Shown here: positions 1 through 13,230 of the stretch, one piece after another | Position numbering within the stretch: position 1 is the first letter of the stretch | Layout of the letters: the number at the start of each line of letters is the position of its first letter | DNA from: Taeniopygia guttata | Lineage: Eukaryota > Chordata > Aves > Passeriformes > Estrildidae | Reading direction: 5' to 3' | NCBI RefSeq assembly: GCF_048771995.1 | Contig: NC_133063.1 | Location: 26,740,810 to 26,804,809, forward strand | Length of the DNA stretch: 64,000 bases | Translations under genes and position numbers: made by a program | Notes under the pieces: generated by a model | Seen by the model: only the letters and a program-made list of their open reading frames with translations | Databases searched by the model: none | Told to the model about the DNA's origin: nothing

Positions 1-3000
1 TCCACTCCTACATGTAACTTGCCCATGTAACTTGTCCATGAGAACAGTTCAGTTTGAAGAAATTCACTTGGAGAAGTGAATCTTGGAGAAGTGAATCTGC
101 AGCCGAGATTAAAACTGTGAATTCACGGTTTTAATGGAATCATGGAGAAATTTAGTTTCCATGACTTTCAGTTCAGTATTTTTAACACTTACTAACTGTT
201 ATGAGAAAAAAATGTTAAAAATTTTAAATATAATATTAAGCACATTGCTATGGTCATCATGAAAACTGACTACAAAACCAATTATTCACATTTCATCAAT
301 TTATAAAAAATACCTGTCTGTACTTCAGCTTCAGTCTTAATAAAAACAGCCACTTGTACACTAACTTGTTCATATACCAGAACAATTTCTACACCTACCT
401 GAAAAAAAAAGTTTCAACAAAATATGCCATAAAAATTGCTTACAATTTTAAAATTGACTTGAAAAAAAACCAAATCCTAACTTAATGAATATTCCCAAAT
501 CTAAATATTCTACTCATGACAGAAAAGTATTTCACTGCATAGATACTGTTTGAAGCACTAAGGTCACATATTGTCAGATAAATTGCTTCATAATTAATCA
601 ATCAGCCTGGGAAAAGTTCTCCAAGAAAGCCTACTACAGTATGCCCAAGTGACAAATTCAATACCTTTGGCCTTCATATATTCAACAAGTTATTTATTAT
701 AATAAATGTGTGCAGAGACAGGAATGTCTTTCTGAAGATGGTCTGTTAAGTGAACATCCAAAAAATAGGTGTATTCAGATCAAAAAATGTGAACTTAAAA
801 GAAAAAAAGGATATTTTTAAAGGGAAACATATCTGATGCATAGGGAAAAGCAACACACCCTATCAAGTGACTACTTTTCTCAACCAAAACTAATGATCCT
901 TTTCAATGTCATATATTAAATATGTGCAAAGACGTACTCAGAAATTACATTAACAGAAATTGCTTAGCAACTTATTTCAAATAACAGAAAAATACAAGGA
1001 AACTGTAAGTAATTCACACTTAATTAACAGCAAGAGAACATATTCATTGAATAAAGGATTTGAATAAAAATTATTGTCTGGCATCTCTCAGTTCAAGTTT
1101 CCATGACAACTTTTCTTCACTCATGAATAGCAGGTTTGAAGTAGTACCAAAGTATGATTCAAATGTACTCTACATTTTATTTGAGCTTATCAAGCAAGAT
1201 CCCTAGTAAAGAGAAGAGAAAATACATGCTTATTACATTCATTTGACAAAATACCTGAGTGTGAACTACAAAAGAGTCCACAACAGTGATGTGTTGGTAA
1301 TTATTTCAATTTAAACGCCTGACTGCTAGAAATAGTGGCACATACTGAAAGCCTATGCTTACAAAACATTTAGTTACCATAAACAAGGCTAGTCAAATTT
1401 ATTTCAAATATGAACAAGTTTTGCTTGCAACTGAAGTGTCTCCACATTTACTAGGTTTCATCATGAAAACTGCACAGGAACTCAAACTCTTGTTAACTTC
1501 AAAGTATCAGTATCTGAATAACCAGCGGTAGAAAGAGCAAGTTTCTCATGTGAGTAGAGTGTTAAATGGAAGGAAAAAAAATTATGGTGAAGTACCTTCC
1601 AGTGACTGTGATGTCATCAAACTAGCTTAAATAAAATTATCATTTGGTGGTACCTTTGTATTCAAAAATTCAATACATCCCCAACTTTTGAGGATGACAA
1701 GATTAAAAAAAAAAAAAAAAATTAAGCAAGGAGGATTAGCACATAAACAAATTAGCTGGATTTCTTTTTCAAGATAAATTCTTCTTGCACAAGCTCCATT
1801 CTCTGGGTTCATCAATTTGAATACCTCCATATAATTAATAGGGCAGGTTTAAAACAGAATTTACAATTGTCACAAAAGAATTATTAGCATTTTCCAAAGG
1901 ATACATATCTTTTTCTACTACATCAAGGAGCTCTGGAGACAGGTGCAGAGACACATGAGCCTGCTCAGGACAGCTTATTAACTCAGGCTCAGAGTCATGG
2001 TAATGAAGCTATACGATCTGCAGGCCAAAGCTGGCCCAGTTCCAGGAAATTTCAAGTGTAGTCAGAGGAAATGCATTCACTTTTTGTGTCTGTCCATAAA
2101 AATGGCACTCACAGCCAGTATTTCAGCTTCAGGTGTTCATTCTGCTTGTCACAAATTTTGAAAATCAGCATGTGATTTATAGCTGCCCAAGTTTAAGCAT
2201 CAGCTACATTAAATCGCAGGAATAGAGCTCTTAATCTGAGTTTACTGTGTTCACATTTGAAAAGACTGGCCATGGTCACTGGTTTTCACTCTGAGGTTTC
2301 ATGCATTATTTCTAACTGTGAAAACCAGGCTCAACAGGCTAAGGCTAAGAATAAAAGGCACATCTACCAGAGTGCTTTTTAGAGGATCTGCAAGGTGAAG
2401 AACACTAGCAGCTCTTCCCAGAAAAGTACGCTGTTCACTGCCCTGGAGCATCACTCCACATCTCCCACCAATTTTCCTGAGACTTCTCAACCCACAAAGT
2501 AACTGAATATACAGCTCATGTGCAAATATTTCTGCCCTCTACTTGTCAGCAACATTTTCCTCTATGACAAAGGTCTTGTGCATAGCCCTACTCCTTTGCT
2601 TTCTGTACCTGCATCAGCAATCTATTTTCTGTCACCTTGTGCTAATAATATTTACTCACATAAGATTGCCACCAGAAACTACTTCAATCTGTTGCAGAGA
2701 AATGCTCATCTGAAGTGTTCCAGAGTGTTTGCCTGAGAAATACACTTGTCCATTGCCTGTCACTTACTTGTGAAAGAATGCATTTTTAAGTACACTTAAC
2801 AAATTTCTGTTATCTTTTGTCCTTCTCCCAGAGATATTAAGATGCTAGAATCTAAGATAACATGTATGTTTGTCACACCACATTTGTGCCACAGAAGTAT
2901 TGTGCTGGATAGTCTATACACAGGATTCCTAAAGCGATGTTTAGAATGGCTGATTCACTCACATGAGTCAAAGTCACAAGAGATGAAATCCCAATTCAGA

Positions 3001-6000
3001 ACTGTATTGACTAATGTCAACAAAAGAAAACAGTATGAAGAAAACACAGAGAACAGTTGAGTCCTGAATGGACAATTCTAGTGTTTTAAAGGCAAGCCCA
3101 GTTGTCAGTTTTCTTCTATCACATACACAGTTGTATCAATGGTAATTTCTGGGGAAGAAAGATAGACTTATTAGGAATTCTATTAAATATTACTAAAAAA
3201 CACCAGATGAGGTCTTATGTAATTCCACATATCATCTTACTTCTATATACTACACACACCATATGTATAAAAATAGGATTTTTGAACACTAAAATAAGAC
3301 AATGCTGTATAACATCTGCAATTCTCTTCTCTTTACAGAGCTTATTCTTATTGAATACATCTTATCCTGTATTCAAATTACTGTATTAGAAAAATTTTAA
3401 AGCCATCTATAAATTATACAAGCTCCCTTTCCTTAAAAAGTTATGGATTTGATGCTTCTAGTCTTAATACATTACAGTTGTCAAATATACCAAACATTGC
3501 AGTTTTAAGGCAAATCCTTGCTTTAAAAAGCCAAAGCTAGAACAAATACTGGATTAAATTACATTAATAATGGCTTATGAACATAGGCTATTTTGAAATA
3601 AAAGATGCCTACATAACTAATTTTTAGAAAAGTGAAGAAAATGTTTTCTTGTCATGCTCTCTTCTTCCTGTAATCATTTGTTGTGTTTAGAGGTTTCAAA
3701 ATTTGGAATAAATCTTGTAGGTGATAAATTAATAGGAACTGCACATTATCATGATCACAGTCACCAGATAAATTGTCAGAGGTCAGACAGATTACTAATC
3801 CCGCATTCATATAAATACGTACATAAGAGAGGTGGAATGGAGCACGGGCCAGTCTCTCTGTTTAGATTTTACCTGAAAAACACCTCAATATTGCAGCACC
3901 ATACAAGCATGATAGGTCCAAATAAGAATGGTATTCTCTTCTCCACAACGTAATAGTCCATTTGTATTTTATGGAATTAAGCAACTTTAAAAAAAAAAAT
4001 AAAATTCTAGGCTGTGCTTACCAGTATTGAAAATCCAGAGAATTACAAGTACACTTGTAATATTCATTACCAGTATGTACCACCTTTCACAACAGACCTA
4101 AACCTACCTCCTGCAAGTGACCTTTTTTATCAAGACCTTAATGAGATAAACACATGGGGACTATCTCCCTTTAAACAAAGGCTTGATTTTGGTGTCTTAT
4201 CTGTTCAGCAAAGCACATGAACAACTAAAGCTCAGTGAAGCTCAACTGCTCCATTTTGTGAAAATAATTTCATGAAGTATAGTGAACTGCAGCAAAAAAG
4301 TCAGCAAGCCATGGCATCATTACTCTTTGGAAATTTTCTCAAAAGGAAGGCTGTCTTCAGCATAAAAGTGAAGAGTCTGGCTCTGCACATTTTAAATTTT
4401 ATTCTCTTCCACTCTGAATACTGTAAATTTTATATTAAAACAAACAAAATCATTTCACAAGCTACTTTAAAAGTACTGTAGTTGTTTGCATAGAGACAAA
4501 AACTAAAAGAAGGAAGAATTTCCATTTTAAGGATTCCACCACTTATGGGAAAAACTCCATTACTCCTCCACACTATGAATCTTCCCAAATATATATATAT
4601 ATTTATGTATGTATGTAATACTATCAAGCCCTCCATATCATCTCCAGTATCCTCACCATCTATTATCATATATGGCCAAGAAGGTACTTGTCCAGTAAAA
4701 TTAATTTCATGGAATTGTGTCTTTTTCACTTAAATGAAAACACACCATGATGGAATGACATTGCATGAAAAGGCACATGCAAGAACACAATTTTGTGATG
4801 CAAAAATACAGTTTGGTTTATGATACAGTATAGCAAGTGTTTCTGACCTTCTCCCAGATCATTTCAGAGAAAGCAAAAAACATGTATCCAAATTTTCAAT
4901 TCACTTGAACCAATACACATAAATTCCTCTTATATACTCATTCTCATCTTATTATGGTATATATGAGCTTCTGTTTAGTATTACAAATCAAGATGATGTT
5001 CCATTCTGGTGTAGTATGTTACTGCCAAGAATGAGTCACCCTAATCACATGGAATTTTAAGTGGCTAGTCCTTGCTTTTTGAGCTGAATAAATTAAGTTT
5101 TCAGCAATCCGGACCTGCCATGGTCCATATGTAATATAACTCTTTATCTTTCTAGTTTTAGGTAACTATAAGAAACAAATGCATAGTTTCTGAGATGACT
5201 TAACATTTGTGCAAATCTGCAGCTTTGAATCTGAGTGCAGTGAAGTTATCCAATAAGCAGAGTGACATAAGTTTAAAAATATTCCTTGACTAGAAACAGT
5301 GCTTTCTTTGACTTTTTTTTAACCTAGGCCTAAAATACAGCAATGCGTTGCTCTACATAAACAAGCCAAACCAAACCAACCAAACAAACAAAAACAGCAA
5401 CTCAGAGAGGAAAGATGCTCAAGAACTAATAAAATTATGTCCTGGCCCTATCTGTTTTCAAGTGCATTTTTCTAGAAATCATCAGAAAACAGCTTTTTTG
5501 CCTGCATTTTGCAATCATTCTAGCAGTCACATAGCTTATATTGCTTCTTTAAAAGCTACTGTACTCTCTGCTTCAAAATCCATATTTGAGTATTTAGTTT
5601 TTGTTTCAGTAACAAACTTGTCTTTGATATAACTGCTTTTCATTCCCAGGCAAAAATGAAATCTCCTTTTTTTTTTTTCAATTTTTAAACAGCTATGTAA
5701 CATCAATATAAAGGACACAAAAGTATGTGGACATGTTTTCAATTTACCTTTAAAATGCAGAATTAATTGCATCTCTCTATTTTTAAATCACTTACTTTCT
5801 TAGGCCCAGATCTTGTATTTATATGCATTTAACCTTAAGCATATAATTAATGGCACTGTTGCCCTGCAGGACTTCAGGTAATCTTGATAACACTGTTTTC
5901 ACTAGCTCTTCACTACAGATCAGGTTTTCAGAAAACAAATTCTCAAGGTTGAAAATTATAATTTTAGGGTTTTTATTCACATCTAGGACAGTAAGGTTCC

Positions 6001-9000
6001 ATTATTTTCTGAGTCTACTGAGTGGTCTTCTGAGCACTACTGGAAATGAAGAGGTATATCCTGAGATATATGAAAAAAGCCTGGACTTAACATGTGATTG
6101 CAATGTATACCCTGCATGTTATTTGGCTTATTTGTAAAGAAAGAAAAAGGAGATTAGATTCAAAAATAGGAAACCCTTTCCAGGCGCAATTTAGGATTTG
6201 GAAAAGCATCTCCAGCATGAGCATTAGGCTGTGCCAGAGAACATGGTTGGCTAGGCTTCAGCATCAGTGCTTATCAATTTGCAGGGCTCACACGCACACA
6301 CCCTGATGCCTCCATTTCAAGGGCAAGGGAATTATCTAATACCCACTTTTGGGGCTGTGTGCAGTGGGCAGTGGCATCTCTACCATGCTGTTCACCTGGA
6401 GGTCATCAAGGCAAGCTTTCCAGGGGTAACTACAATTGCAGCAGAGTTCTGTTCAGTCTGTCCCAGAAATAAACCCTTGTGCAGCTGGATTCTGCAGTGC
6501 TGCACACTGCTAAAGCTACATTACTGCTCATGCCTGCATGGCAACATTTAGCAACCCCTTGCTAAATGGTGTCTGCTTGAGGGAAGGTCACACCTTCCTC
6601 TACATGTGCATGGAAGTAGAAAGCCAAGACTCACAATCTCCTCTTCCCCTATAAAACTAAAGAATGCTCTGTTTTGTTATGATTTAATATTATTAATTGC
6701 TCTGTTGTAATGCTCCCTATGTAGATCTGACCAGTGCCATAAACCAGCAGTCCTGAGGCAAGATCTTATTTTATATTTCTCATTGGATCAATTTCTGCTT
6801 TGAAAATACAGATTTTCTCATTACCTGAAAATGTAAATATTACAAGGTGTTCTGTGGGTAGCAGAACTAAGAAGCAGGCTTCTTACGATTATGTCCTTTG
6901 TTCTCAACCTTTAGAGAACACCCTCACAAGGGCAAGAAATAGAACATTCAGCTGCTAACATCCAGCTCCCAACTGGTTAATGTGCTGCCAAACACAACGT
7001 CTAACACCTGAGTTGTCTGTGTTATTTCTTTCTGTGACAGCTTTTGCTTATAAAAAGCCTGTGGTTTTCATTAGATCTATAGGAGAAAAGTTTCTAGAAA
7101 GTAATTATTTTAAGTGTCAAATCTATAATACCAACAAAGAATGAAGAAAACATACTACTATAGACACTGCAATATCCATTCTCTGTGTTAGCTGTGACTG
7201 TGTTCCAGCTGCTTGATTGCTCAAGCACCAGTTACCTCTTGTCTACTTCCAGGTTGTAAACACTTCATGGAACACAGGAACACCAACTAGTGTTTATCAC
7301 ATTTCAGCACACACAGATAGAGGTGTCAAGCCTTGCTGTTCTTAGAGTCTTTTCTTCACATAAACAGAGAAACCTGAAGATTTTTTCTTATCTCAGGACA
7401 TTCTGCTTCCTAATCATCAGAGAGGGAAACACAGCACATTATATTTTAGTTTGGGGTTTTTTAAGTTATTGAGTTATAACAGACTATCTCACTTATAGCC
7501 ATATGCCAAGGAAGTTCCCTATGAAGAACTACGGTGACAGCTTTCTGAGAGTCAGACCATTACACATTTGAGAGGTACACAGATCTATTCTCCTGGCTAC
7601 TTATCTTCCTGCCTATCAGTTGCTTATGGACAGACATGTCCATTTCAATAAAGTAAAAATAACAATTGTCAAGAACAAAAAACACCTACAGGTGACGTAA
7701 AACTTCCAGCACTCACACTTCCACAAGGAATCCCTCCTCAGTTGCAGCAATACCATATGGTCCTCTCACACCAATCCATTGATACATGTGCCAAACTCTG
7801 TTGGTAGGAATAAAGAACACCGTGGGTTTACCATTGCCAGGATGACAGACTGAATACAGCAGGACGAACCTGAGAAGTACACTAAGACAACGTGTGATGT
7901 TCAAAGATGTCACAAAGAAGCACAACTGGCATCCGTGGCTGGTAAAAGCATTTGCAGCTGAAGTCACAGTGTCAGTTGTAACTAAGACACTCCAAATTGT
8001 ATTCCCTACCTTTATCTTAAAACAAAAACTTTTTTTGTTAAACTGATATACTCATGTCTCTCAGGCAGGTCTTTTGAGTATCCTGCATTTATCATTCTTC
8101 TGGAACTTTCAGATCAGTATATTCAAATTAAAATTAAGTACTTTCTGACAAGCCCAATTTTAGCATGGGATTTGAAAGTCAAGATCAGTTAATTTCTGTT
8201 TGCATATGGTCGTGAGAACATTCAGCAGGAACAGGGAAACACATTGTTTTTGAAGGACATAAAAAGTTGGCATTCAGTAAGCAACTTCATGAAGAATATA
8301 CAAAAGAAGATTCAGTGTATTCCTTTTGGATGAGTCAACTCTAAGGGTAACAGGAGGAGAACCTGGTTAATGCTTGTTTATCCTGTCCTCCTGAATGCAG
8401 TGAGCAGAGCTTTTTGTTGAGAAACAAAAGCCTTTCCTGTAGTCACTTCCAGATACAGAGCAGTTTTTAAATTCTAAGTAAATGAAATTTTAGAAAAATC
8501 ATATCTGGTTGCCAGTCTAAAGGCAACTTCCAGAGAAGCTGCATGTATTCTGGATTTTAACTAGTTGAGATGTTAAACACTAGGGAATTACATGTTGAAT
8601 TTGGAAATCTGCATTTATTCCAGGCACCTAAATAACAAATTTGAACCTGGCCAGGTAGCAGCAGAGTCTTCCATTTAGAAGTCTGAGTGAAACAGCAAGT
8701 ATATATCGGAAAGCAAAGCCAGCACTACACAGGAACAAATAGACAATGAGCACAGTGAAACAGTGACATCTATGTTTGAAAACTCTTTTCAAATGGATAT
8801 CAGGGTGCTCTGAAAGGATTCCACCTTAAAGCCCATATTAAGTCATATGTACAGGTGTATTGTAGTGCAAAACCAAAATTTGGCTGTTCTGGTATCAGAT
8901 CCATAGAGGAATATAGGCTTCATAATCCTGAGTGTACGTACTATGGTGATCTCATGTTGCCTTGGCTGTGAAGTCTGTCTCTCTCTACCTACAAAGGGAG

Positions 9001-9049
9001 AGTTCAATATTTCAGAACAAGCATGAGGAAAGAAACCCAGTATTTTTGC
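1..9049. other. AT-rich stretch with no recognised gene
   Basis: I see no gene, known repeat family or RNA gene here. The open frames are short and of random composition. Small simple repeats occur at about 4588-4619 (AT then GTAT-type) and about 5364-5395 (CCAAA/CAAA-type). It could hold intronic, intergenic or UTR sequence of a gene further left. Confidence 0.5.
108..135. repeat. 28-bp near-perfect palindrome
   Basis: A 28-base inverted repeat with no loop spacer, centred on GAATTC at 119-124. Thirteen of 14 pairs are Watson-Crick and the remaining pair (116/127) is T opposite G. Just to its left are short tandem duplications (CATGTAACTTG[C/T]CC at about 11-40 and TTGGAGAAGTGAATC at about 69-97). 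Confidence 0.8.
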
Positions 9050-9236
9050 ACAGAATCGTACACACAGAATCACTAGATTGGAAGAGACCTTTAAGATCAT
9101 CAATTAAGATCATCAAGCCCAACCCAGCCCTAACTCCTCAATTAGACCATGGCACCAAGTGCTGCATCCAGTCTTTTTCTAAACACATCCAGGGATGGTG
9201 ACTCCACCACCTCCCCAGGTAAACCATTCCAATACT

Positions 9237-11745
9237 TTACCACCCTTTCTGTAAAAAACTTCTTCCTAATATCCAACCCATATTTCCCTTGGTGCAGCTT
9301 GAGACTGTGTCCTCTGGTTCTGTCAGTGCTGCCTGGAGAAAGAGACCAACCTCCACGTGACTATGACCACCTTTCAGGGAGTTGTAGAGAGTGATAAGGT
9401 CACCTCTGAGTCTTCTTTTCTCCAGGCTAAACACCCCCAGCTCCCTCGGCTGTTCCTCACAGGGCTTGTGTTCCAAGCCCCTCACCAGCCTTGTCACTCT
9501 TCTCTGGATGCGCTCAAGCATCTTAATGTCCTTTCTAAACTGAGGGGCCAGAACTGGACACAGCACTCAAGGTGTGGCCTCACCAGTGCTGGGTACAGGG
9601 GGAGAATGACCTCCCTGCTCCTGCTGGTCACACAATTCCTAATGCAGGCCAGGAGCCATTGGCCTTCCTGGCACCAAGGCACACTGCTGGCTCATGTCCG
9701 GTCTGCTGTTGATCAGTACCCCCATGTCCCTTTCTGCCTGGGCACTGTCCAGCCACACCGTCCTCAGCCTGTAACGTTGCAGGGGGTTATTGTGGCAAAA
9801 ATGCAAGATTCAGCACTTGGACTTGTTAAACTTCATCTTATTGGACTCTGTCCATGCATCCAACTGTTTCAGGTCACTCTGCAGAGCCCTTCTCCCTTCC
9901 AACAGATCAATATATGCTCCCAGCATGGTGTCATCTGCAAACCTACAAATTCTGTGAAGGACTACCAATACCCTAATCCATGTCATAAATGAAGATATTG
10001 AACAGAACTAGTTCCAGTACAGACCCCTGAGGGGCACCACTGGTGCCTGGCCCCAGCTGGATGCAGCACCGCTCACCACCACTCTCTGGGCCGGCCATCC
10101 AGCCAGTTCCTAGCCCAGCACAGAGTTCTCCTTCCAAGCCGTGGGCTGCAGCTTTTCCAGGAGTGTGCTGTGGGAGACAGGGCCAAAGGCCTTGCTGAAG
10201 TCCAAACAGACACATCCACAGCCTTTCCTGCATTTACCAGGTGGGTCACCTGGTCACAGAAGGAGATTAGTCTGGTCAAACGTGACCTACCCCTCCTAGA
10301 CCCATGCTGAGGGTTTACCTTACTAGGTATTGAGGTCAGACTAACTGGCCTATAATTACCAGGATCCTCCTTCCTACCCTTCCTGTGAATGGGCAGCACA
10401 TCTGAAACCTCACCAGTGAGCCAGGACTGTTGGTAAATGATGGAGAGTGGCTTCATAAGCTCATCTGCCAGCTTCCTCATCACCCTGGGATGGATCCCAT
10501 CTGCTTGCATAGATTTGTGAACATCCAGGCATCTCAGCAGGTCTCTGACTGCCTCCTCTTGGATAACAGGGTGCCACTCAGCTCCCTGACACCATCTGCC
10601 AACCTAGGAGGACAGCTGTCCTGAGGACAAGCCATCTTCCCACTAAAGAAAGCATAGAAGGACTTCCACCTTCCCCTCATCTGCAGTTACTAAGTTCCCT
10701 CTCGTATCCAATAGAGAACAACAATTGGTACCCTTCACTTCGCCACTGATATATTTGGAAAAAAAATTTTTATTTTCTTATTATCCTTTACAAAAGTTGC
10801 TAAATTAAGTTCAAACTGAACTTGGGCCTCCCTATTTTTTTCCTATGTGCCCTAGCAACCCCCTTAAATACTTCCTGAAAAATCTGACCCTCCTTCCAAA
10901 GATGATACATCCTCCTTTTATGCCTAAGTTCCTTCAAAACCTCACTGCCCATCCAGGCTGGACGTTTTCCTCGTCAGCTCATCTTTCGGCACACAGTCTA
11001 TTCCTGTGCCCTTAAAATCTCTGTGTTAAAGCACACCCACCTTTCCTGGACTTCTTAATTTTTAAAGGCTACTACCCAAGGAACTCTCTGAATAAGTCTC
11101 CTAAACAGGCAAAGTCTGCAATCTAATATAAAAGTCTTGAAGTTTGATGTTCCTCCTGATCTCAAAAATATTGAGAATTCTATAATTTCATGACCACTGT
11201 GCCCCAAGCAGCCTCCAGCCATCACATCTCCCATGCAGGTATCTTTACTTCCAAGCAGGTCTAACATAGTCCCTCTCCTGGTAGCTCACTCATCAACTGT
11301 GACAAAAAGTTATCCTCCACAAACTTTAAAAACTCCCTAGACTGCCTCTTATATGCTGTATTTAGTTCCCAGCAGATGTCTGGTAGGTTAAAATCACCTA
11401 AAAGAACAAGGGCTGGTGATCCTGAAACATTCTCCAGCTGCTTATAGAATAAATTGTCCACCCCCTCTTCCTGGCTGGGTGCACAATAACAGACTCCCAG
11501 TAGGATGTCAGCCTTGTTGGCCTTTCCCTTAATTCTTACCCATAGGGACTCAACTTCATCGTCATTAGTTTCAATACCCATGGCATCAAGAGCCTCCCTA
11601 ACATAAAGGGCCACCCCTCCAACTTTCTCCCTTTTCTGTCCCTTCTAAAGAACTTGTAGCCATCCAGTGCAGCGCTGCAGCCATGTGAGCCATCCCACAT
11701 TTCACCCCAACACAGTCTTACCACCCTTGGGCCTGCTTCATCTTT
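9237..11745 (-). pseudogene. CR1 ORF2 remnant: endonuclease and reverse transcriptase
   Basis: Decayed CR1 pol. Endonuclease pieces include DGYKFFRRDRKGR near 11650-11690, GVCYCAPSQ and the LLGDFNLPDICW motif near 11380-11500. Reverse-transcriptase pieces include NYRPVSLTS near 10330-10360, the catalytic FADDT motif at 9927-9941, SREVILPLY and VRPHLE near 9560-9640, and [12 protein letters not shown] near 9390-9430. The start of the endonuclease, with its first catalytic Asn, is missing. The reverse-transcriptase frame is broken in several places, so it cannot encode a working protein. Confidence 0.88.
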
Positions 11746-11756
11746 CCTCTTCAAAC

Positions 11757-12690
11757 CTACTTTAAACCCCTCTCAATGTGTTCTGCCAATTCATGAGCTA
11801 CAATCCTTCTGCCCTTAACAGAGAGATGAAGCCCATCCAGTTCCAGCAGGCCAGGTGCCAAAAAAGTTGCCCCATGATCAAGGAACCCAAAATTCTGCTG
11901 CTGAGCAGAATCCTTGTGCCACTTGTTAATAACATGAGTTCTTCTGTTCCTTTCAACATTTTTCTCCGCCACCAAAGGGACTGAGAAGAACACTACCTGT
12001 GCTCCTGCCCTATCAGCCACTTGACCCAGTGCCCTAAAGTCCCTTTTATTGCCCTGAACCTCCTTTTCTCAATCTCATTGCTGCCAGCCTGGAGGATCAG
12101 CAGTGGGTAATAATCAGAGGGTTGAATCAGCCCAGGGAGTCTCTTGGTAATATCCCATATCCAGGCCCAAGGAGGCAGCAGACCTCCATGTGGGTTGGGG
12201 TCTGCTGACATATGGGCCCCTCTGTTCTCTTCAGAAGGGAGTCACCTACTACAACTACCCTTCTTTTCTTTTTAATGTCGGAAGTGGTGGTCTGTCTGAC
12301 AGACTAAGTGCAATTGGGAAGCTCACTGGGCAGATCATTTTCTTCTACTTCCTCTGGCTGACCCTCTAGATCCAGGGCCTCAAACCTATTCTGAAGTGGC
12401 ACCTGGGTAGGTGATGGGGGTCAGGAAGAGTTTTTATTATTTCCCCAAGTAGGGACCCATTTCCACTCCCCTTCATCTACCAGTTGTCCTCCTATTGCCT
12501 CCTATTGACAGTGGGAAACATGGAAGCCTTCTGACGCTCAATGGGTCTCCCTGAAGAATGGAAAGGCTGAACTCCACCAGTCTATTCCCCTTTCACTTTC
12601 CTTGATACTCCTTAGTCTTTTAACTTCCCCTTTAAGCTTGGCCACCAGCAAAAGGAGATCATTCACCTGTTCACATCACAGGCAGGCTTC
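11757..12690 (-). pseudogene. CR1 ORF1 remnant: coiled coil plus GDSL-type esterase
   Basis: Decayed CR1 ORF1. Near 12600-12690 the minus strand reads EQVNDLLLLVAKLKGEVKRL, a heptad-like coiled-coil stretch typical of CR1 ORF1. Further on, VVVVGDSLL (Gly-Asp-Ser at 12238-12246) gives the esterase nucleophile motif. LDGLHLSVKGR (around 11815-11840) gives the C-terminal Asp-x-x-His motif. The frame is open from about 12020 down to IERGLK, and stops lie in the region between the coiled coil and the GDS motif. Assignment as a CR1 ORF1 esterase rests on established knowledge of CR1/L2-clade elements. Confidence 0.85.
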
Positions 12691-13230
12691 TTGTGCAATG
12701 TCCCCTGGAGTGACTCATAAGCTCAAACACCCCACAGAGGAATGGTTCTGGAGAGACGCATCCTTTTTGGAGGTCTCTACTTGGCTACATACACTTTTAC
12801 TAACTGCAGTTTTTGATCGTGTAAAAGCCAATACTAACAAAAAAAGCCCAAAAACCAACCAACAAAAGAGAAAACAAACTAAAAACCTCACTAGCAGGGG
12901 GAAACCTGCAACCCTGCCAGCGTGAGCTGCCACACAAACCACCGTGCCATGCTCTCAGAGCCATGCTGTACTCCCTAGAGCCCTCTTTTAATTACCCCGC
13001 TGCTTGCTGGAGGAAAAACCCACCCTGCACCTGCGTGGCTAACAGGAGTGAGCAAGTGCTACCTATAATGTTCAATAGAAGGCTTGCTACCAAAGCCTCA
13101 CTCTGCCCTAGTTTGGCATTGCATTTACCACAGCAAGAAGGCAAGTCTGCAAGGAGGAACAGGTATGTGAGGTACCCAGCGCCTCAGCTGGTGTAGCCTG
13201 GTCTGCAATCAATGTGCATCCCTGCCGTTG

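Larger units (their letters stand above)
9050..13230 (-). mobile_element. CR1 LINE, near full length, degraded
   Basis: A chicken-repeat-1 non-LTR retrotransposon in reverse orientation. The 3' tail at about 9050-9090 carries the family's ATTCTGTG-type terminal repeats. Going right, translated remnants of the reverse transcriptase, endonuclease and ORF1 esterase appear in the expected order. The right boundary (5' end) is uncertain; GC-rich 5'-leader-like sequence seems to run to about 13.2 kb. Multiple stops and frame changes mean it is inactive. The ORF1 end runs almost directly into the middle of the endonuclease, implying an internal deletion. A 12-bp tandem duplication (AAGATCATCAAT type) lies near 9092-9117. 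Most genomic CR1 copies are short 3' fragments, so this length is uncommon. Confidence 0.93.

Noticed and set aside
7713-7967. An 84-codon minus-strand open frame ending GPYGIAATEEGFLVEV.
   Set aside because: It looked exon-like for a moment, but no family is recognised and no consistent splice sites or partner exons were found.
9357-9992. A 211-codon plus-strand open frame.
   Set aside because: It is the antisense of the CR1 reverse-transcriptase remnant and has no independent coding features.
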